A stretch of DNA of 64,000 nt from Owenia fusiformis (GCA_903813345.2 CAIIXF020000001.1:4898001-4962000), one strand, 5' to 3'. Numbered from the stretch's first letter, positions 40,001 through 51,400 are shown. Numbers and translations: made by a program. The notes: generated from the sequence alone by a model not told the origin.

Positions 40001-43000
40001 CTGTAGAACTCAGAACAATAATTCATATATCCTTTGAGTTATGAACTAATATTATAGTACCCCCTAAGATAATATCCTAGGGGGGTAAAAACGCTAAAAT
40101 GCAGTAACGTGACCACCCCGTTGAGCTGTCATCTTTTAATATCTTTATCAGCATGAAAAACTGATCCAGAAAAAATAGGTCTGTTGCTTTTTCTAAAAAA
40201 TGCCTCAAAAAGTCTTTCCCTTGAGATATTCTGAAATTGGAACCTGTCTAATCTGTTAGATATGAGGTCAATAACTCTATAATATTGTTACCTAATCCAT
40301 AAGATTTCATCTTATGGAGTAACAAAAAATGTGGGACTGCGTCAAATGCACCTTCCACGTCTAAAAAGATTCCACGGGTTGCGAGGTTAGAGTCAAAATT
40401 ATCGGCTAACATATTAACAATAGAAAATAGTTGCTTCTGTGTATCATGGCCTGGTAAGAACCCGGACTGATTTTCATAAATGAGGTTCTTCGAGGAAACA
40501 TGGTCAAAAATTGCTGTATAAATTATTCGTTCAAAAAGCTTTGAGAGATTATTGAGGAGGCAGATTGGTCTGTAGTTGGATGGGTCTGTTTTTGAATTTT
40601 TATTCTTATATATAGGAACAATTATACCCAGTTTCCAGCAATCAGGAAATGTATTTGTCTCCAAGAAAATAGTAAATAGTTTAACTAGTTCAACATCGAT
40701 AGAGTCAGCCACAAGTTTCAACATTTTGTTAGTGATATTATCTTCTCCACCTTTTTTAGATGAATTAAGGTTCCGTAAGTTATCATTTATATTTTTTCGA
40801 GAAATATTTATATAAGTCAAAGATTCATTTGTTTTCATAGGACAGGGCGGCAATGACTTATCAATTATATTATGGTGGAACTTAGTCATGAACTTATTTA
40901 AAAAAGCATTTGCTTTTCCAAAGTCATCATCAATAATTTTATCATTTATCTCAAGAAGAGGAATGCCTGTTGAAAACTTGGTTCCTATAAGTTTCTTTAT
41001 AATTGTCCAGTAGTTAAGGCCATTTGCTGCTTCTTCATCCAAGTTATTACAAAGTTTATCTTGATAGTTGTTCTTTGATTCAGTAATTAATTTAGTAAGA
41101 TATGCGTTTTGCTTTTTAAATTGGTTGATGTTTAAGTCATTGCTGTCCTTTTTCATTTTTTTGTACAATTTATCTTTTTTATTGAGAGCTGACTTGATAT
41201 CCTTGTTGAACCAGGGCATATCACTAGTTTTCAAGGTTGTAACTTTGCTTGGTATATGGGATTCAAATATATGAAAAAGTGCAGTAGTAAAATCTGATGT
41301 AATTTTGTTAACATCATCTTGTAGGTAAATACTGTTCCAATCGAAATCCTTAACAGCCTGATTCAGGTTGACTGTATTTGCCTCGCTATAAAGCCACGAT
41401 CTCTTAGTAACCACATTTTGTTTATTTGGTAGTGAAACATCAAGTGATGCTAAAGTCGAACAGTGATCAGTTCCACCAATAGGTGGTTTAACTTCAGTTT
41501 TCCAAATTTGGCCGGGAAAATTTGAAAAAATTAAATCTAGACAGGATTTAGATTGTGTAGTAATTCTTGTGGGTTCTTCTATAAACTGAGTAAGTGAGTT
41601 ATTCACACAAATGTCATAAAGCAAGTTACCAATGTTACTATTTACATCATCTGGCCACCATTTTTTACTTCTAGCATTAAAATCCCCCCCAAAAATTATA
41701 AGGTCAGAGTTTCCCTTTAAAACATTTTCAATATTGGCATTGAGATTGTACATGTACATGTATAAAAATACTCATGCCCAATCAATTGGAGATCTTATAT
41801 CAATACATAAACATGCCAATACCATGTAAAGCTTACCCGTGGTCGTGATCAGATTTGGAGTGGAAACTCTTGTGGCTTCGAGTACTTGTTGGACTCGAGG
41901 TACAACTCTTTTCCAAACACTCCTTCTGTTCGCCAAATGATCCAACTCTTTCATATTTTGTGTATGGCCTGAATGTAGTTCGATTTGGACTCTCGTGCTT
42001 TCGAATAACATTTTGCCTGCAAGTAATATTTGAAGTAAGATTATCAGACACTTATCATAAGAAACGTGCCAAACCACACGTGACCACCGAATTATTCTTA
42101 ATGTATTTTAGAGAACTATTTCCATCCTTTTTAGTGCATTTTAGTCTAAAAACATATGTAAAAAATTTCTCTGTGCATGTCTTGCACTAATAATATTCTT
42201 ACTTTTATTCTCTTGAGCTCAGAAAATCTGCTGTTTATATTTATTTGTATTTCACAGTTCTCTAAAACTCTTATATTCTTGCTTCGCGACAATCATAGCA
42301 AATCATGTTTTATTTATACATGGGTTACGTTTTAGCGGTGTTTCCCCGCGTGTACCGTATACTATTGCATTGAATCTATTAAAATACTAAATGCGTCACC
42401 CAATGGAGGGTGACTTGCAAAAGTATATATATGACGGTGAATAATATCGAATAAAATTATCACGAAGTATCTTTGGAATTATGTTACACACTTCTGGAAT
42501 AATGTACCCCACGCATAATATGACGACAGGATCAATTAGCGCACCAAAGGTTATCTAATCAATGAAGACGCTTAGTAAACTTTACAGCCAAAATTGTTAA
42601 TCAGACCATTGTTATAACATTGTACGAAATTGTATTTTGTATCATTTAAATATTGTGGTATATATACATATACTTTTATACATTTCCAATAAGCTCATTA
42701 TTTTGCAAAATTGGTGACAGATAATATTCAACAGGGTACATCCTTTAATCGCAGTAATACCACTTGGTGGAATTGTTATTGAAACAAGGTCACAACAACC
42801 ATTGTTTCCATGGTAACCATGGTATTACGCTTTGTGTTACATGCTCTTGATAGAAAGCAATATTCGTCACAAGAACACATGTTACATTATGTCTATAGGT
42901 ACAGTACTTAATACCCTATGGAAATAAGTAATACACGGTAGGCCAAAACACTCCATATTTTCGAGGTCAATAACATTTTTATAATACGTCATGCGTTTCA

Positions 43001-44295
43001 AAAGAACGTTGAAGATGAAGGAATCAATTCTGTTATTGTTACTAAAATGGCATGAATTAATCTCAAGGGGTATATAGATGAGGAAGTTTAACAGATATTA
43101 GGGGTATCAATGCAAATTTACAGTTCGCCTTGATTATGTTTGATGGAACACTTTTTCAAATAAGAGGAAAGAAAACTGATTCATCATCAAGAAAAAGAAG
43201 AACGGGGAATTTTCTTTCACAATGAAAACGAGTCTGTTTGTGTTAAAAAGGATTTATGTGGTGGGATAAGGCCCATCTTGAAAACCTTGTTTTCCAATGT
43301 CCTTTTGAACGAATGTCTAGTAGTTTGCTTATTTGTTCTCTTGATCTTGTGTATATCAAAAATACATAAAGCAACATGGACAATAATCGTAGTGCTTACC
43401 TTCTTATAATTTTCTTTTTCTTTATGCAGTATTTGCAAAATAGTATAACTGTAATGACAAGGATTAGACCACCGACCACACCAGCCCCGAGTACATAGAT
43501 TGGGATAAATTTTTCTGGACCTAAAGAGTCGTGCGTCTGGAAAAAACAATACTGTGCGCATAAAGGACCAGGTATAGTATGGCAAGTGATTTTGGACAGT
43601 CATATGTGTACCTTTCACCATGAATAGTTTCTGGCCATAAATACAATTGTTTTTATTAAAACAATATGTTTCCTTTAAAATATCAATCCAAATGTTGACA
43701 TGGGGTCCCTATTTCTAATTTTTCGAATTGTTTGATTGATCTTTTTCTTATCCTTGAACATTTACTTGAAATATATCAAATTGTATTGATAAGAAATGTT
43801 ATTTTTGAATTGAGAACGTACTCATGTTAAAATATGTGGCTGTCTAAAATCGCTTGCCATACTATACCTGGTCCTTTGTGAATACAATGTCAAAAAACAA
43901 TTGCACCCCTTTACAGACAAGACAAGAGAGCATATTTAGATTCTTTGAGCGTTTAAAATTTTGGCTGGGGTCGTTTGAGCTGTTTTTAGTCAGTTGAACG
44001 TATAGTTTTCCCTTTTTAAACCTTTAAAAGTACAATATATTAATAATTAACTGTGTCAAGTATAACATCAGGGGACATACGTCATTACTAGCTTAGCTGT
44101 GAAGTGACCAGAGGTAGTCATCCCCAACTAGTTGAGGTAGTACAAGGAACACAAATCGACATCATTTTTGTATAAAAATTACCATATTCACCGGATATAT
44201 TTGTTAGACCTTGCTAACGTAAAGGTTTAGTGATGACAATTACAAAAGTAAGATTTTACCTGTGTATTGGTGTTGGTTTGTCCATTATGGGCCAT
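28316..44295 (-). CDS. Single-pass membrane protein with very long Ser/Arg-rich cytoplasmic tail (6 exons, 1124 aa)
   Basis: Exons: 44295-44260, 43536-43400, 42016-41837, 34535-34462, 33829-33658, 31091-28316. All junctions are GT-AG and split codons rejoin cleanly (AG+G, GG+T, G+AC, AG+G), summing to exactly 1125 codons with the stop. Residues 1-21 (MAHNGQTNTNTQTHDSLGPE...) are short and polar. Residues 22-46 form one helix (FIPIYVLGAGVVGGLILVIT, then VILFC) with a glycine-rich face, followed by KYCIKKKKIIRR. The positive-inside rule puts the long C-terminus in the cytosol. There is no cleavable signal peptide with this start. A TGA lies in frame just upstream of the ATG, but the ATG directly follows CAG, so it could instead be an internal exon of a larger protein. 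I do not recognise the family; a scaffold or adhesion-type role is only a guess. Confidence 0.8.
31092..33657. other. Intron of the single-pass gene (2.6 kb)
   Basis: Bounded by donor GTTTGT at 33657 and acceptor AG at 31093-31092. It contains the palindromic element at 32.7 kb and otherwise no recognisable feature. Confidence 0.7.
32729..33283. mobile_element. MITE-like palindrome, ~555 bp, in an intron
   Basis: GACCTTTCCAATAAGCCTTG at the left end and CACTGTTTATTGGAAAGGTC at the right end are inverted with some mismatches; GCCTTGCCA and TGGCAAGG follow inward. A small internal inverted repeat (ATATTGGCTAG / CTAGCCAATAT) lies at 32772-32868. No coding content and no clear target duplication. 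Confidence 0.6.
35209..36654 (-). pseudogene. LINE ORF2 3' part: reverse transcriptase catalytic half and C-terminal domain
   Basis: Continues the same frame after the inserted transposon, starting RKLKVRINDTYSD. It holds SGVPQGSILYPLLF (RT motif B) and LFLYADDSSVF (motif C with the YADD catalytic pair), then HKHLGIILDKHLSFEEHI. The C-terminal part contains CKCGHSTESTKHLLLHCP, a Cys/His knuckle typical of several CR1/Jockey-type LINEs. The stop is at 35211-35209. Open without damage for about 480 codons. With the preceding half it would be one uninterrupted frame if the insertion were absent. Confidence 0.92.
36655..40250. mobile_element. 3.6 kb non-autonomous DNA transposon with ~540 bp inverted ends, inserted in the LINE
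   Basis: The ends are TAGACAGGTTCCAA and TTGGAACCTGTCTA. The inverted repeat extends about 540 bp inward (36655 to ~37195 pairs with ~39700 to 40250), passing through shared stretches such as GACAGCTCAACGGGGTGGTC and CCCTACCCCTGG. The flanking 3 bp ATC is present at 36652-36654 and 40251-40253. Removing one ATC plus the element restores the LINE reading frame exactly, which confirms the boundaries. No transposase frame is visible inside. Long inverted ends with a 3 bp duplication occur in several superfamilies (CACTA, Harbinger, Zator, Academ); the terminal bases do not settle which. The centre contains a segment related to the element at 47.7 kb. Confidence 0.88.
37880..39040. repeat. Internal palindromic segment of the 3.6 kb transposon, related to the 47.7 kb element
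   Basis: Starts AAGGAGCATGTAGGTTATCG and near 39000-39030 carries the inverted form (AATTTGTTTGTGATAACTTACCTG-like, diverged). From about 38400 to 39030 it matches, in reverse orientation, the element at 47734-48458: shared blocks include the TTCTGACCATGAAC / TTTAGATC.ATTCATTATCT region and GACTTTAAAGACACTGAATT versus its complement. It is either a nested older insertion or shared ancestry of the two non-autonomous families. Confidence 0.6.
40251..41759 (-). pseudogene. LINE ORF2 5' part: endonuclease remnant and start of reverse transcriptase
   Basis: Open from the truncated 5' end at 41759 to the transposon insertion. Visible endonuclease motifs are GGDFNARSKKWWPDD and GGTDHCSTLASLDV (the catalytic DH region of apurinic-type endonucleases). 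Downstream come the RT palm motifs: YRPICLLNNLSKLFERI, ENQSGFLPGHDTQKQ, and GIFLDVEGAFDAVPH, whose Asp residues fit motif A. The frame ends with LLTSYLTD at the 3 bp target duplication. It has no start codon of its own and is cut by the insertion, so it cannot make full ORF2. Confidence 0.9.
42487..42732 (+). repeat. Direct repeat, copy 1 (~245 bp)
   Basis: ACACTTCTGGAATAATGTAC through ATTGGTGACAGATAATATTC is repeated at 46066-46306 with few differences. Located in the intron between the second and third coding exons of the single-pass gene. Confidence 0.85.
43400..44295 (-). CDS. First two coding exons of the single-pass protein, including the membrane helix
   Basis: Exon 44295-44260 encodes 12 residues (MAHNGQTNTNTQ) and ends CAG before GTAAAA. 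Exon 43536-43400 encodes THDSLGPEKF and then the helix (IPIYVLGAGVVGGLILVITV, then ILFC), ending at a GTAAG donor. Cysteines 46 and 49 at the inner membrane edge are candidate palmitoylation sites. The intron between them (43537-44259) carries a palindromic MITE whose end is 25 bp from the acceptor of the second exon. Confidence 0.72.
43562..43877. mobile_element. Short palindromic MITE (316 bp) next to a splice acceptor
   Basis: Ends AAAGGACCAGGTATAGTATG and CATACTATACCTGGTCCTTT are perfect inverted repeats, extended by GCAAGTGATTTTGGACAG and CTGTCTAAAATCGCTTGC. Its left end is only 25 bp upstream (in the transcript sense) of the acceptor used by the membrane-helix exon at 43536. Confidence 0.82.
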
Positions 44296-44608
44296 CTGTC
44301 AAAAACGTAATGCTGCTACTTCTGTAAAACAGATTAAAGTCAATGACAACGTACACTCCACTCATTAAATTTGGTAACCGGAAGTTGTCATTTCATATCA
44401 CTATATCAAAGCCTAGAGAGATACAGTAGTTATCAAACTGTTTCCCTCTCTTTCTAATAAAATAGTTATGAAATATATATATAACCCTGTCAATGTTTAA
44501 ATCAATATTTTGTTCATTAATCACAAAAGTTCGGGTATTCAAGACTAATGTGAACTTTTTTTTAAATTGCCATACATAAAACACATTGACAAGTGATCCC
44601 AAAGGGGA

Positions 44609-44635
44609 CTTATTGTTGCCAAACTTATGAAGGGG
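44609..44635. repeat. Orphan right end of the CACTCCCCTCCATAAG mariner MITE family
   Basis: GTTGCCAAACTTATGAAGGGGCGTGTA resembles the right terminus of the element at 24.8 kb with two or three changes and is followed by TA-rich sequence. No matching left end nearby. Confidence 0.5.
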
Positions 44636-46065
44636 CGTGTATAATACAATTATGGTTGATTAAATAATTCTACCTTGTAATATAATTTATGAACTTTTAT
44701 TTGTTTCCATTCTCATTAGTTAACGATGTCAGAGTAAAAATACAAAGACAATTTGTAATTCAAATATTTGATAAGATATAAGTATGAAACAAACCGAAAG
44801 CACACCTTTCAATGAAAAGAGTAACTTTTTTTCATTTCAAGACTAACATTTCGTATATGTTTTTCTATTTTGATAATATGGAGGCAGTAATTATTTTGAT
44901 GAGTGTCGCTGTTACAAAGGCGTAGACTCTGGATTAAATAAATATCATTGCGGTATAAGTTGATGATGTACCGTGAACAATGTACACATTGGTTGGTACA
45001 TGGGATTACCGCAGGATCAATAAATTATAAAATGTACTTGTACTTGGTCTTTGTCTAGTGTTTGCCGATGAGATTTCCATCCAGTTTTCTGTTCATTAAT
45101 AGCAATCAATACATTTACAAAGCGGCTACTGTTTTAATAACTAAGCAAAATAATGATTTCCATCGCACCCCTAACGAGAATGATGATTTCATTTTATTCT
45201 CGAACACGTTCCATTCCGTCATTATGCTAAGACATTCTATCATTTTCGCTACTTTCGATTCTAATCGGTTCTGGAATCTCAACTACTCGTATATAGTACT
45301 GGTACCGACCATCTTTACGCAAATGTGTCTCATAGTGATGTTAATATACTAATTGTCGACCGAAATTACTCATAAATAAACCAAACCGCTTACACCATGG
45401 TAACCTGATAAGAATACATCCGGATTCAGCTTCCTGAAATATGTTTGCAACGTATCAATGTTTTTCGAAATTAGAAATAAACAATTCCTTGAAAACTTGT
45501 TGAATGTCGAAATAAACACAAATTGAGGAAAACTAAATATGAACGGTATAAACAAGGCGCTAGAAATTTAAGATGAAATCTATATTTTTGTGTAAAAATC
45601 ACATTTTCGGGATTCTCTTGAAAAATCACTTTATATGTAAAATGAACTTATAATATTCATTTTATATTTTTATCCGTATGTTTCGTATATGATATCTGCA
45701 ATTTTCTCCAATACCGGGCAATGCAACAAAGAGCTAGCTGTTTGTGCCGCCATTTTGAACGAAAGTAGGTCACTACGATGTGATATGACAATTCATATTT
45801 ATGATTTGGTCATTTTAACAATCATAGACCAAGATATTTCATTTAATGGGTCCAAACACAGCAAAAAGTGTTAATGATGTACATACACATATAAAGGACC
45901 AGCTTACCCAAAGCACTAATAGCTATTTATATTTGTGCGATTAAAGATTTTATTGTAATCATCTAGCGATTGTTTATATTCATTATGTAGTTAAACACAG
46001 GGACGTTTGAAATTAAAAAAAATTCTAACCACTGAAATTAATTGTAAAGGAATTATAAAAAATGA

Positions 46066-46306
46066 ACACTTCTGGAATAATGTACCCCACGCATAATATG
46101 ACGACAGGATCAATTAGCGCACCAAAGGTTATCTAATCAATGAAGACGCTTAGTAAACTATACAGCCAAAATTGTTAAATCAGACCATTGTCATGACATT
46201 GTACGAAATTGTATTTTATTTCATTTAAATATTGTGCATTACATGTACTTTTATACCTTTCCAATAAGCTCATTATTTTGCAAAATTGGTGACATATAAT
46301 ATTCAA
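46066..46306 (+). repeat. Direct repeat, copy 2 (~240 bp), flanked by ~28 bp direct repeats
   Basis: Same sequence and orientation as 42487-42732. It is bounded by TTAATTGTAAAGGAATTATA with AAAAATGAAC at 46038-46065 and TTAATTGTGAAGGAATTATA with CCAAATGAAC at about 46323-46352. These flanking repeats look like a target-site duplication or ends of a slightly larger unit. No terminal TG..CA as in LTRs. Confidence 0.75.
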
Positions 46307-47733
46307 ACGAAATCATTATCATTAATTGTGAAGGAATTATACCAAATGAACAATGTACGGTATGGGTTTCGGATTGTTTATATTTGAAATCCACTCGTGG
46401 ATATTGCCCATCTCCACTCTCTCGCTGGGCTCACTCGTGGAGAATGTCGCGATCAATATCTACTCCTACTCATGGATAGAAGTGATCTCAGGTCAAAAAT
46501 CATATCATCTATACGATTCTTCGGTCGTCTTTGCTTTACAATGTATCGTCGATGTATAAAAGCAATTAGAAAACTAACTCACCAAAGAGACCCCTGTATT
46601 TGGAACATGGCGAGAGTTCAATGAATTGCGTATACATTTTGACCACACACCGCTTGAAGTATTAATTAATTTCATATCAAGATGGTATGGCACTGATTTC
46701 TTAGAAATAAAGCGAATTATATCGTATTGTTCATTCTTATATCTTATCTTTCTCAACTTTTAAAAAATCGATTTGAGCAAATTCCGACCCATGAGTTTAA
46801 CCATTTAACACCGTGGACTGGAATGGGAGAATCTCAAAACCTCTTCATTCACATATGGTTATTTTAAAAAAAGACTTTAATGACAATGCATAACACCCAT
46901 TGCGGTGAGATCACTTCGTGGAATAAACTCAAACAATAATGGCGAGACAACTAAAATCCCCATGATGGGCATGGAGTTAATTTCTGAAAGGTTAGTCATT
47001 CACCTCGTGGAGTTGAAACTATAGATATTCCAATGTGGTCATCAAATTGTATTCACGTCATACATAAAATCTCTAGTATGTTAGTTGTATTGATTTTGCG
47101 TCAAAGTTAATGCAGATGTGGTAATGCTCTCCACACAAGTTGATTGTCCGTGTAAAATATATGAAACTTTGAGCAAAATAGAATAAAGTTGTTAAATTCT
47201 ACACTTACAGCAGGTTGTATTGTTTCATGTGCGCTTACGGGTGGGTTGGTATTCTTTTGTTTGTTTTTATTATGATGTGTATTGCTATTATGGTGTCTTT
47301 TACAAGTGGGTGACACTTGTAAAGCAAAAAACAAATCGAAGAACACAAAACTATTTTTTCTTCTTTTCACAATCTTTATTTTACCTTTATGTTAAAGGAA
47401 GAAGAAAATAGTTTTGTGATTTAATAATCCAACTTGAAGAACATGTTTAAGAAATTCGAAGAAACGTAACTTAATGTACGTCCACACACACCCACATCAC
47501 GTTTCACGTTCATGTTTTGCTTTCTGGTACAGTTTTGAGGTCTCCATATACGATTCTTATAACCTGTACGTGAACGTGAATACAGGTATTAGTTTTACGT
47601 TGACATGTATCCAAGGTTTGTATTGTCATTGATCCGTAAGAAATGTAAAACAGCGTCCATCTATGAATCTTGTAATTTTTTATCCGTGTCATTTTAATTT
47701 ATGATTAACAAATTGTTCATGGAAATCAGAAGA

Positions 47734-48458
47734 AAGGAGCACGTGGGTTATCGCAAACAATTTCAGAAGGTTATATCTTGGATTTTGACTATTTTCTGAC
47801 AATGAAGACAAGTTTATCTTTTAGATCAATTCATTATCTCTAAGAAAATTATGCACAGTAATAATAAATTCAAACAAACTCAGAGATATTTAAATAACAA
47901 TCAACCCATCAACACACTTTTTGACCCCATTTTGAAGATGTTGACCCCATTTTCACCAAAAATGCAATCATTTTTTACAATGTTAAATGCATTACTATTC
48001 TTTATTTTGATGTAACAAATAGTTCTTGAAAGAAAAACTTAATTGCATTAAGATAAGTGTTCCCCATGTTATTTCTCCATTGAAAAATCTCATGCTATCC
48101 ATTGGTTTCAGTTCATTTTGGTCATCCAAATTGAATATCTTTAAAGTCCCTGGAGCAATCAAATTTTCCTTTTAGGAAATCGAACATGTCTCAAAGCACA
48201 TTCTAATTATGCATTTAACAATATAATAATAGGTTGCATTTTTGGTGAAAATTAGGTCAACATTTTTGAAAAAGTATGTTGATTGGTCCATTGCCCCTTC
48301 AATATCACTAAGGTCTGATTAACTAAATTATCATTATATATGCTTTTCTTGAAGATAATGAATGGATCTAAAAGATACACCCATGTTCATGATCAAAAGA
48401 TATTCATAATTCAAGTAAGAATTGTTTGAAATTGTTTGCGATAACCTACGTGCTCCTT
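47734..48458. mobile_element. Palindromic MITE-like element, ~725 bp
   Basis: Ends are inverted copies: AAGGAGCACGTGGGTTATCG at the left and CGATAACCTACGTGCTCCTT at the right, followed inward by CAAACAATTTCA and its complement. The arms remain alignable further in (for example TTTTCTGACAATGAAGAC against TGTTCATGATCAAAAG, diverged). No coding capacity. I could not settle a target duplication. It lies upstream of the single-pass gene's first exon. Confidence 0.72.
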
Positions 48459-51400
48459 TTTCGAAATTGAGTAATTTCCTTAGCTTCCTTAGAACCTGAA
48501 ATACATTCTATGGAATATTATTAAATGAGTATGAACTAAATTAATTATATTGTTAATTGTGAACTCATTTTTACAATAATCTATGTCATTCCTAGGGGCC
48601 AATTTTTCATCCTGGTTTTATAACAGGCAAACGTTTGATATAGTACAAAATTAAAAATATCATTTCTGTGTAGATTCATCACTCTGGTAATATATTAAAT
48701 AACTCAATTTCATTTACTTCAGAGTATAATGATTATACTGGTTATAATGGTCAAGTCATTATACGCTGAAGTAAATGAAGTTGAGTTATATAAATATCAT
48801 AATTACATTTGCATCATAAATACAACTGTAATGAAATAATCTCAAATGTTCCATGTATATAAAACATAATGAGGTCCACAGCAGGAATGATTTCGTTATT
48901 ATGTTAAATTCCCATTGTTTCCCAGCGCCATTTATTTTTAAGTACCGACACGGCGAAAAAATTGACTGAATCCATTTGGGACAAAGGCAAATGTAAAAGA
49001 AGATGTTTTTAGATAAAAGGGCAATTAGTCAGTAAACCAACTATACTAATCTATTTTACATCACAATGTATTGCACAAATTCCTAGAGGGAGATTGGGAG
49101 AAACCTCTAATTGACGCTTTCCTACAATAAATTGAAACAAATTCATCATGCAGCCATATACATCTCTAGATTAGTTACTTGTTGAGATATAATTGTGAAT
49201 TCTGCATGACGTAATATGAAATTGCTTGAAATTAGAGCGTTTTTTTCGCTATGATAATAGAAATAGTTGGTTTAATTATTAAAGCTGTTACAGAGGCACG
49301 ACACCGGCTACTGCATACACCACATAGAGTTTTACTCCATGCATATCCACCTTAAAAACGTTACAAAAAACGTCAAAACGGTTCATTTAATGACTACTTT
49401 GAAATGAATGCGTTTCTTCTAGTAAGGATGAAAATTGTACTTGGTGCGTATAACAAGGGTCTCTGAAATGACAATAAAAGGATGAGCATAGTTGCAAAAT
49501 AGGGTCAACTCGTAACAAAGGCGTAATCATCCGAAATATTAAAATAACAACGGCAAATATTCAATCCAAATTAAAAAAATCAAAATCAAGAAAACAGCAC
49601 CAAAACGATTTAATTAGTTAACGACATCACAACACAATGCCGACAACAACAAACACGTTCTTACTTTCGCGCAAGAACGTGTCAACAGCTACCTGCTGAA
49701 TGTATCCTAGAAAACACTAGAACTTGATTGTTATTTAACACTTTAATAAAAAAGTAATTAGGATCGGAATAAATAAATCTCGCATGAGTTAAAAGTATGA
49801 GAAAAACAGGAAGTGAAACAATTTGATAAATCACGTAAAATTATTTCCCTTCCGAATTTAATCAATCAACAATATTATTAGAAGGTAAACTGTGTTCCTG
49901 TTTTCCAGGACTTATCACAATACACCCGTTATTAAATGATATCTATTTTTAATATTGACAATTTCCCATCTGCACCGCGGGTGAAGTGAAGCCTTAAAAG
50001 CCCAATGACTTCCACTATGTATAAATCTCATGGTATTAGTACAGTGTTTATCGAAGTGCATTTCATATTCTGTATTTTAAGAGGAATAATGCAACTAAAT
50101 AACACCTGAGGATCACTGAGGATCATACGTCAATTTATTACGTCATGCTTCGTTTACTATTGCCATTTGGGACGTTTGGATTTATTGTAAAACCGGGGGC
50201 TAAGACTTGGATAAATGTTACGCCATGATGTCAAAGTGGGCCAAAATACGTTTTTATTGTGACACGGATTTCAAAAATATAATGTTGGTAGTTGGAGGTA
50301 CAGGAATCAATTCAACAATTATTCCTAAAATGGACTTAACAGTTTAATGTATAGCCCAGGAGTATCAGGGATCAGAAATGTTAACATACACTATGGGTCA
50401 GAGTACATATTTACAATTACGGGTTAATATTTTTTACACCGACCTTAGTCACACTAAAAAATAGTATCAGATTGACATTCCAAAACTTCGTATGTCTGGG
50501 AGATGCATAATATAAGTATGATATAGGGTTCTCAGAACATTCTGAAATTATTTCCAGACCGAAAAACGATCCAGTATCATGATAAAGGTTCTGGGGGCTA
50601 ATCTTCCTGACCATGTCCATAAATCAAATATTTGACTTTTTCAACTACTGTCGATATTTGCTTCTATTTTTCTTGATATTAAAACGACCTTGTTTGTCTG
50701 TATAAGCTCCGGTCCTGCAGTTCCAATTTGAGAAGAAAAATAAACTGTTATTAAACACTACACATATTGTCTAATAGACTATTTTTGATATCCAGTTCGT
50801 TTCAATATGTTGGGTCTATGTACATCATTGTAAAATTGTAACTTCATTAAGTACCTTGTTACTGCGAATTTGCGTTCCCGATCTCTTTCTTGATAATCTG
50901 GTCGTATATTTGAATATCCACAAATACCTATCTATCTACATACGTATACTAATGCCATTTTGAAAGATTGTTTAATCGATTTCTGAAATCCATGCCTAAT
51001 AAAAAATATATGTCAAAATAAAAATATGGCCCACCCTGTATATTCCTTGAACAGCACACTTCCATTACGTAAACATACAGCTGAAACAAACAATATGCTA
51101 ACCTTAACGAGCTAGAATAATTCTTGCAGCCAGTGTTGTCCTCCATTAGAGCACATGTATGTCATGTATATCCCCCTTTGTGAGCAGTATTGTACTAGAA
51201 CACAGCAATATTCCCTTTAGGTAGTCCCTGCTGTGCATGGTGTGAATAATATGCTCGCGACTGCTAGAAACACTCTGCATTATTGTGTATCTCCAACGAG
51301 TAATACTCTAATGCTTAATTTCTGATTGTTGCCTTAGTGCTATCGCCTCTTTATAATTCTAAACACCTACATGTTCACGTTCCGTCGCATATAATTCCAT

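Larger units (their letters stand above)
34989..41759 (-). mobile_element. 5'-truncated LINE (CR1/Jockey-like) with perfect 15 bp target-site duplication
   Basis: Non-LTR retrotransposon in an intron of the single-pass gene, same orientation as the gene. The 15 bp sequence GTATAAAAATACTCA occurs at 34974-34988 and again at 41760-41774, exactly flanking the element. The 5' end falls inside the endonuclease domain (first visible motif GGDFNARSKKWW), so the N-terminus and 5' UTR are missing, as is usual after incomplete target-primed reverse transcription. The 3' end has an AATAAA-type signal and an A-rich tail (ATATAAAAAATTGAAAT). Without the DNA transposon inserted at 36655-40250 the element is about 3.2 kb. 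The perfect duplication and long open frames suggest a fairly young insertion. CR1/Jockey-group placement is by motif style only. Confidence 0.92.
44296..47733. other. Upstream region of the single-pass gene: no further exon recognised
   Basis: 5' flank of the presumed ATG at 44295. Holds an orphan MITE end (44.6 kb) and one direct-repeat copy (46.1 kb). If the ATG exon is internal, additional upstream exons should lie here or further right, but I see none with clear coding character. Confidence 0.4.

Noticed and set aside
42487-46306. Direct repeats as the two LTRs of a retrotransposon
   Set aside because: The repeats lack TG..CA ends, the interval has no gag or pol, and it contains two host gene exons.
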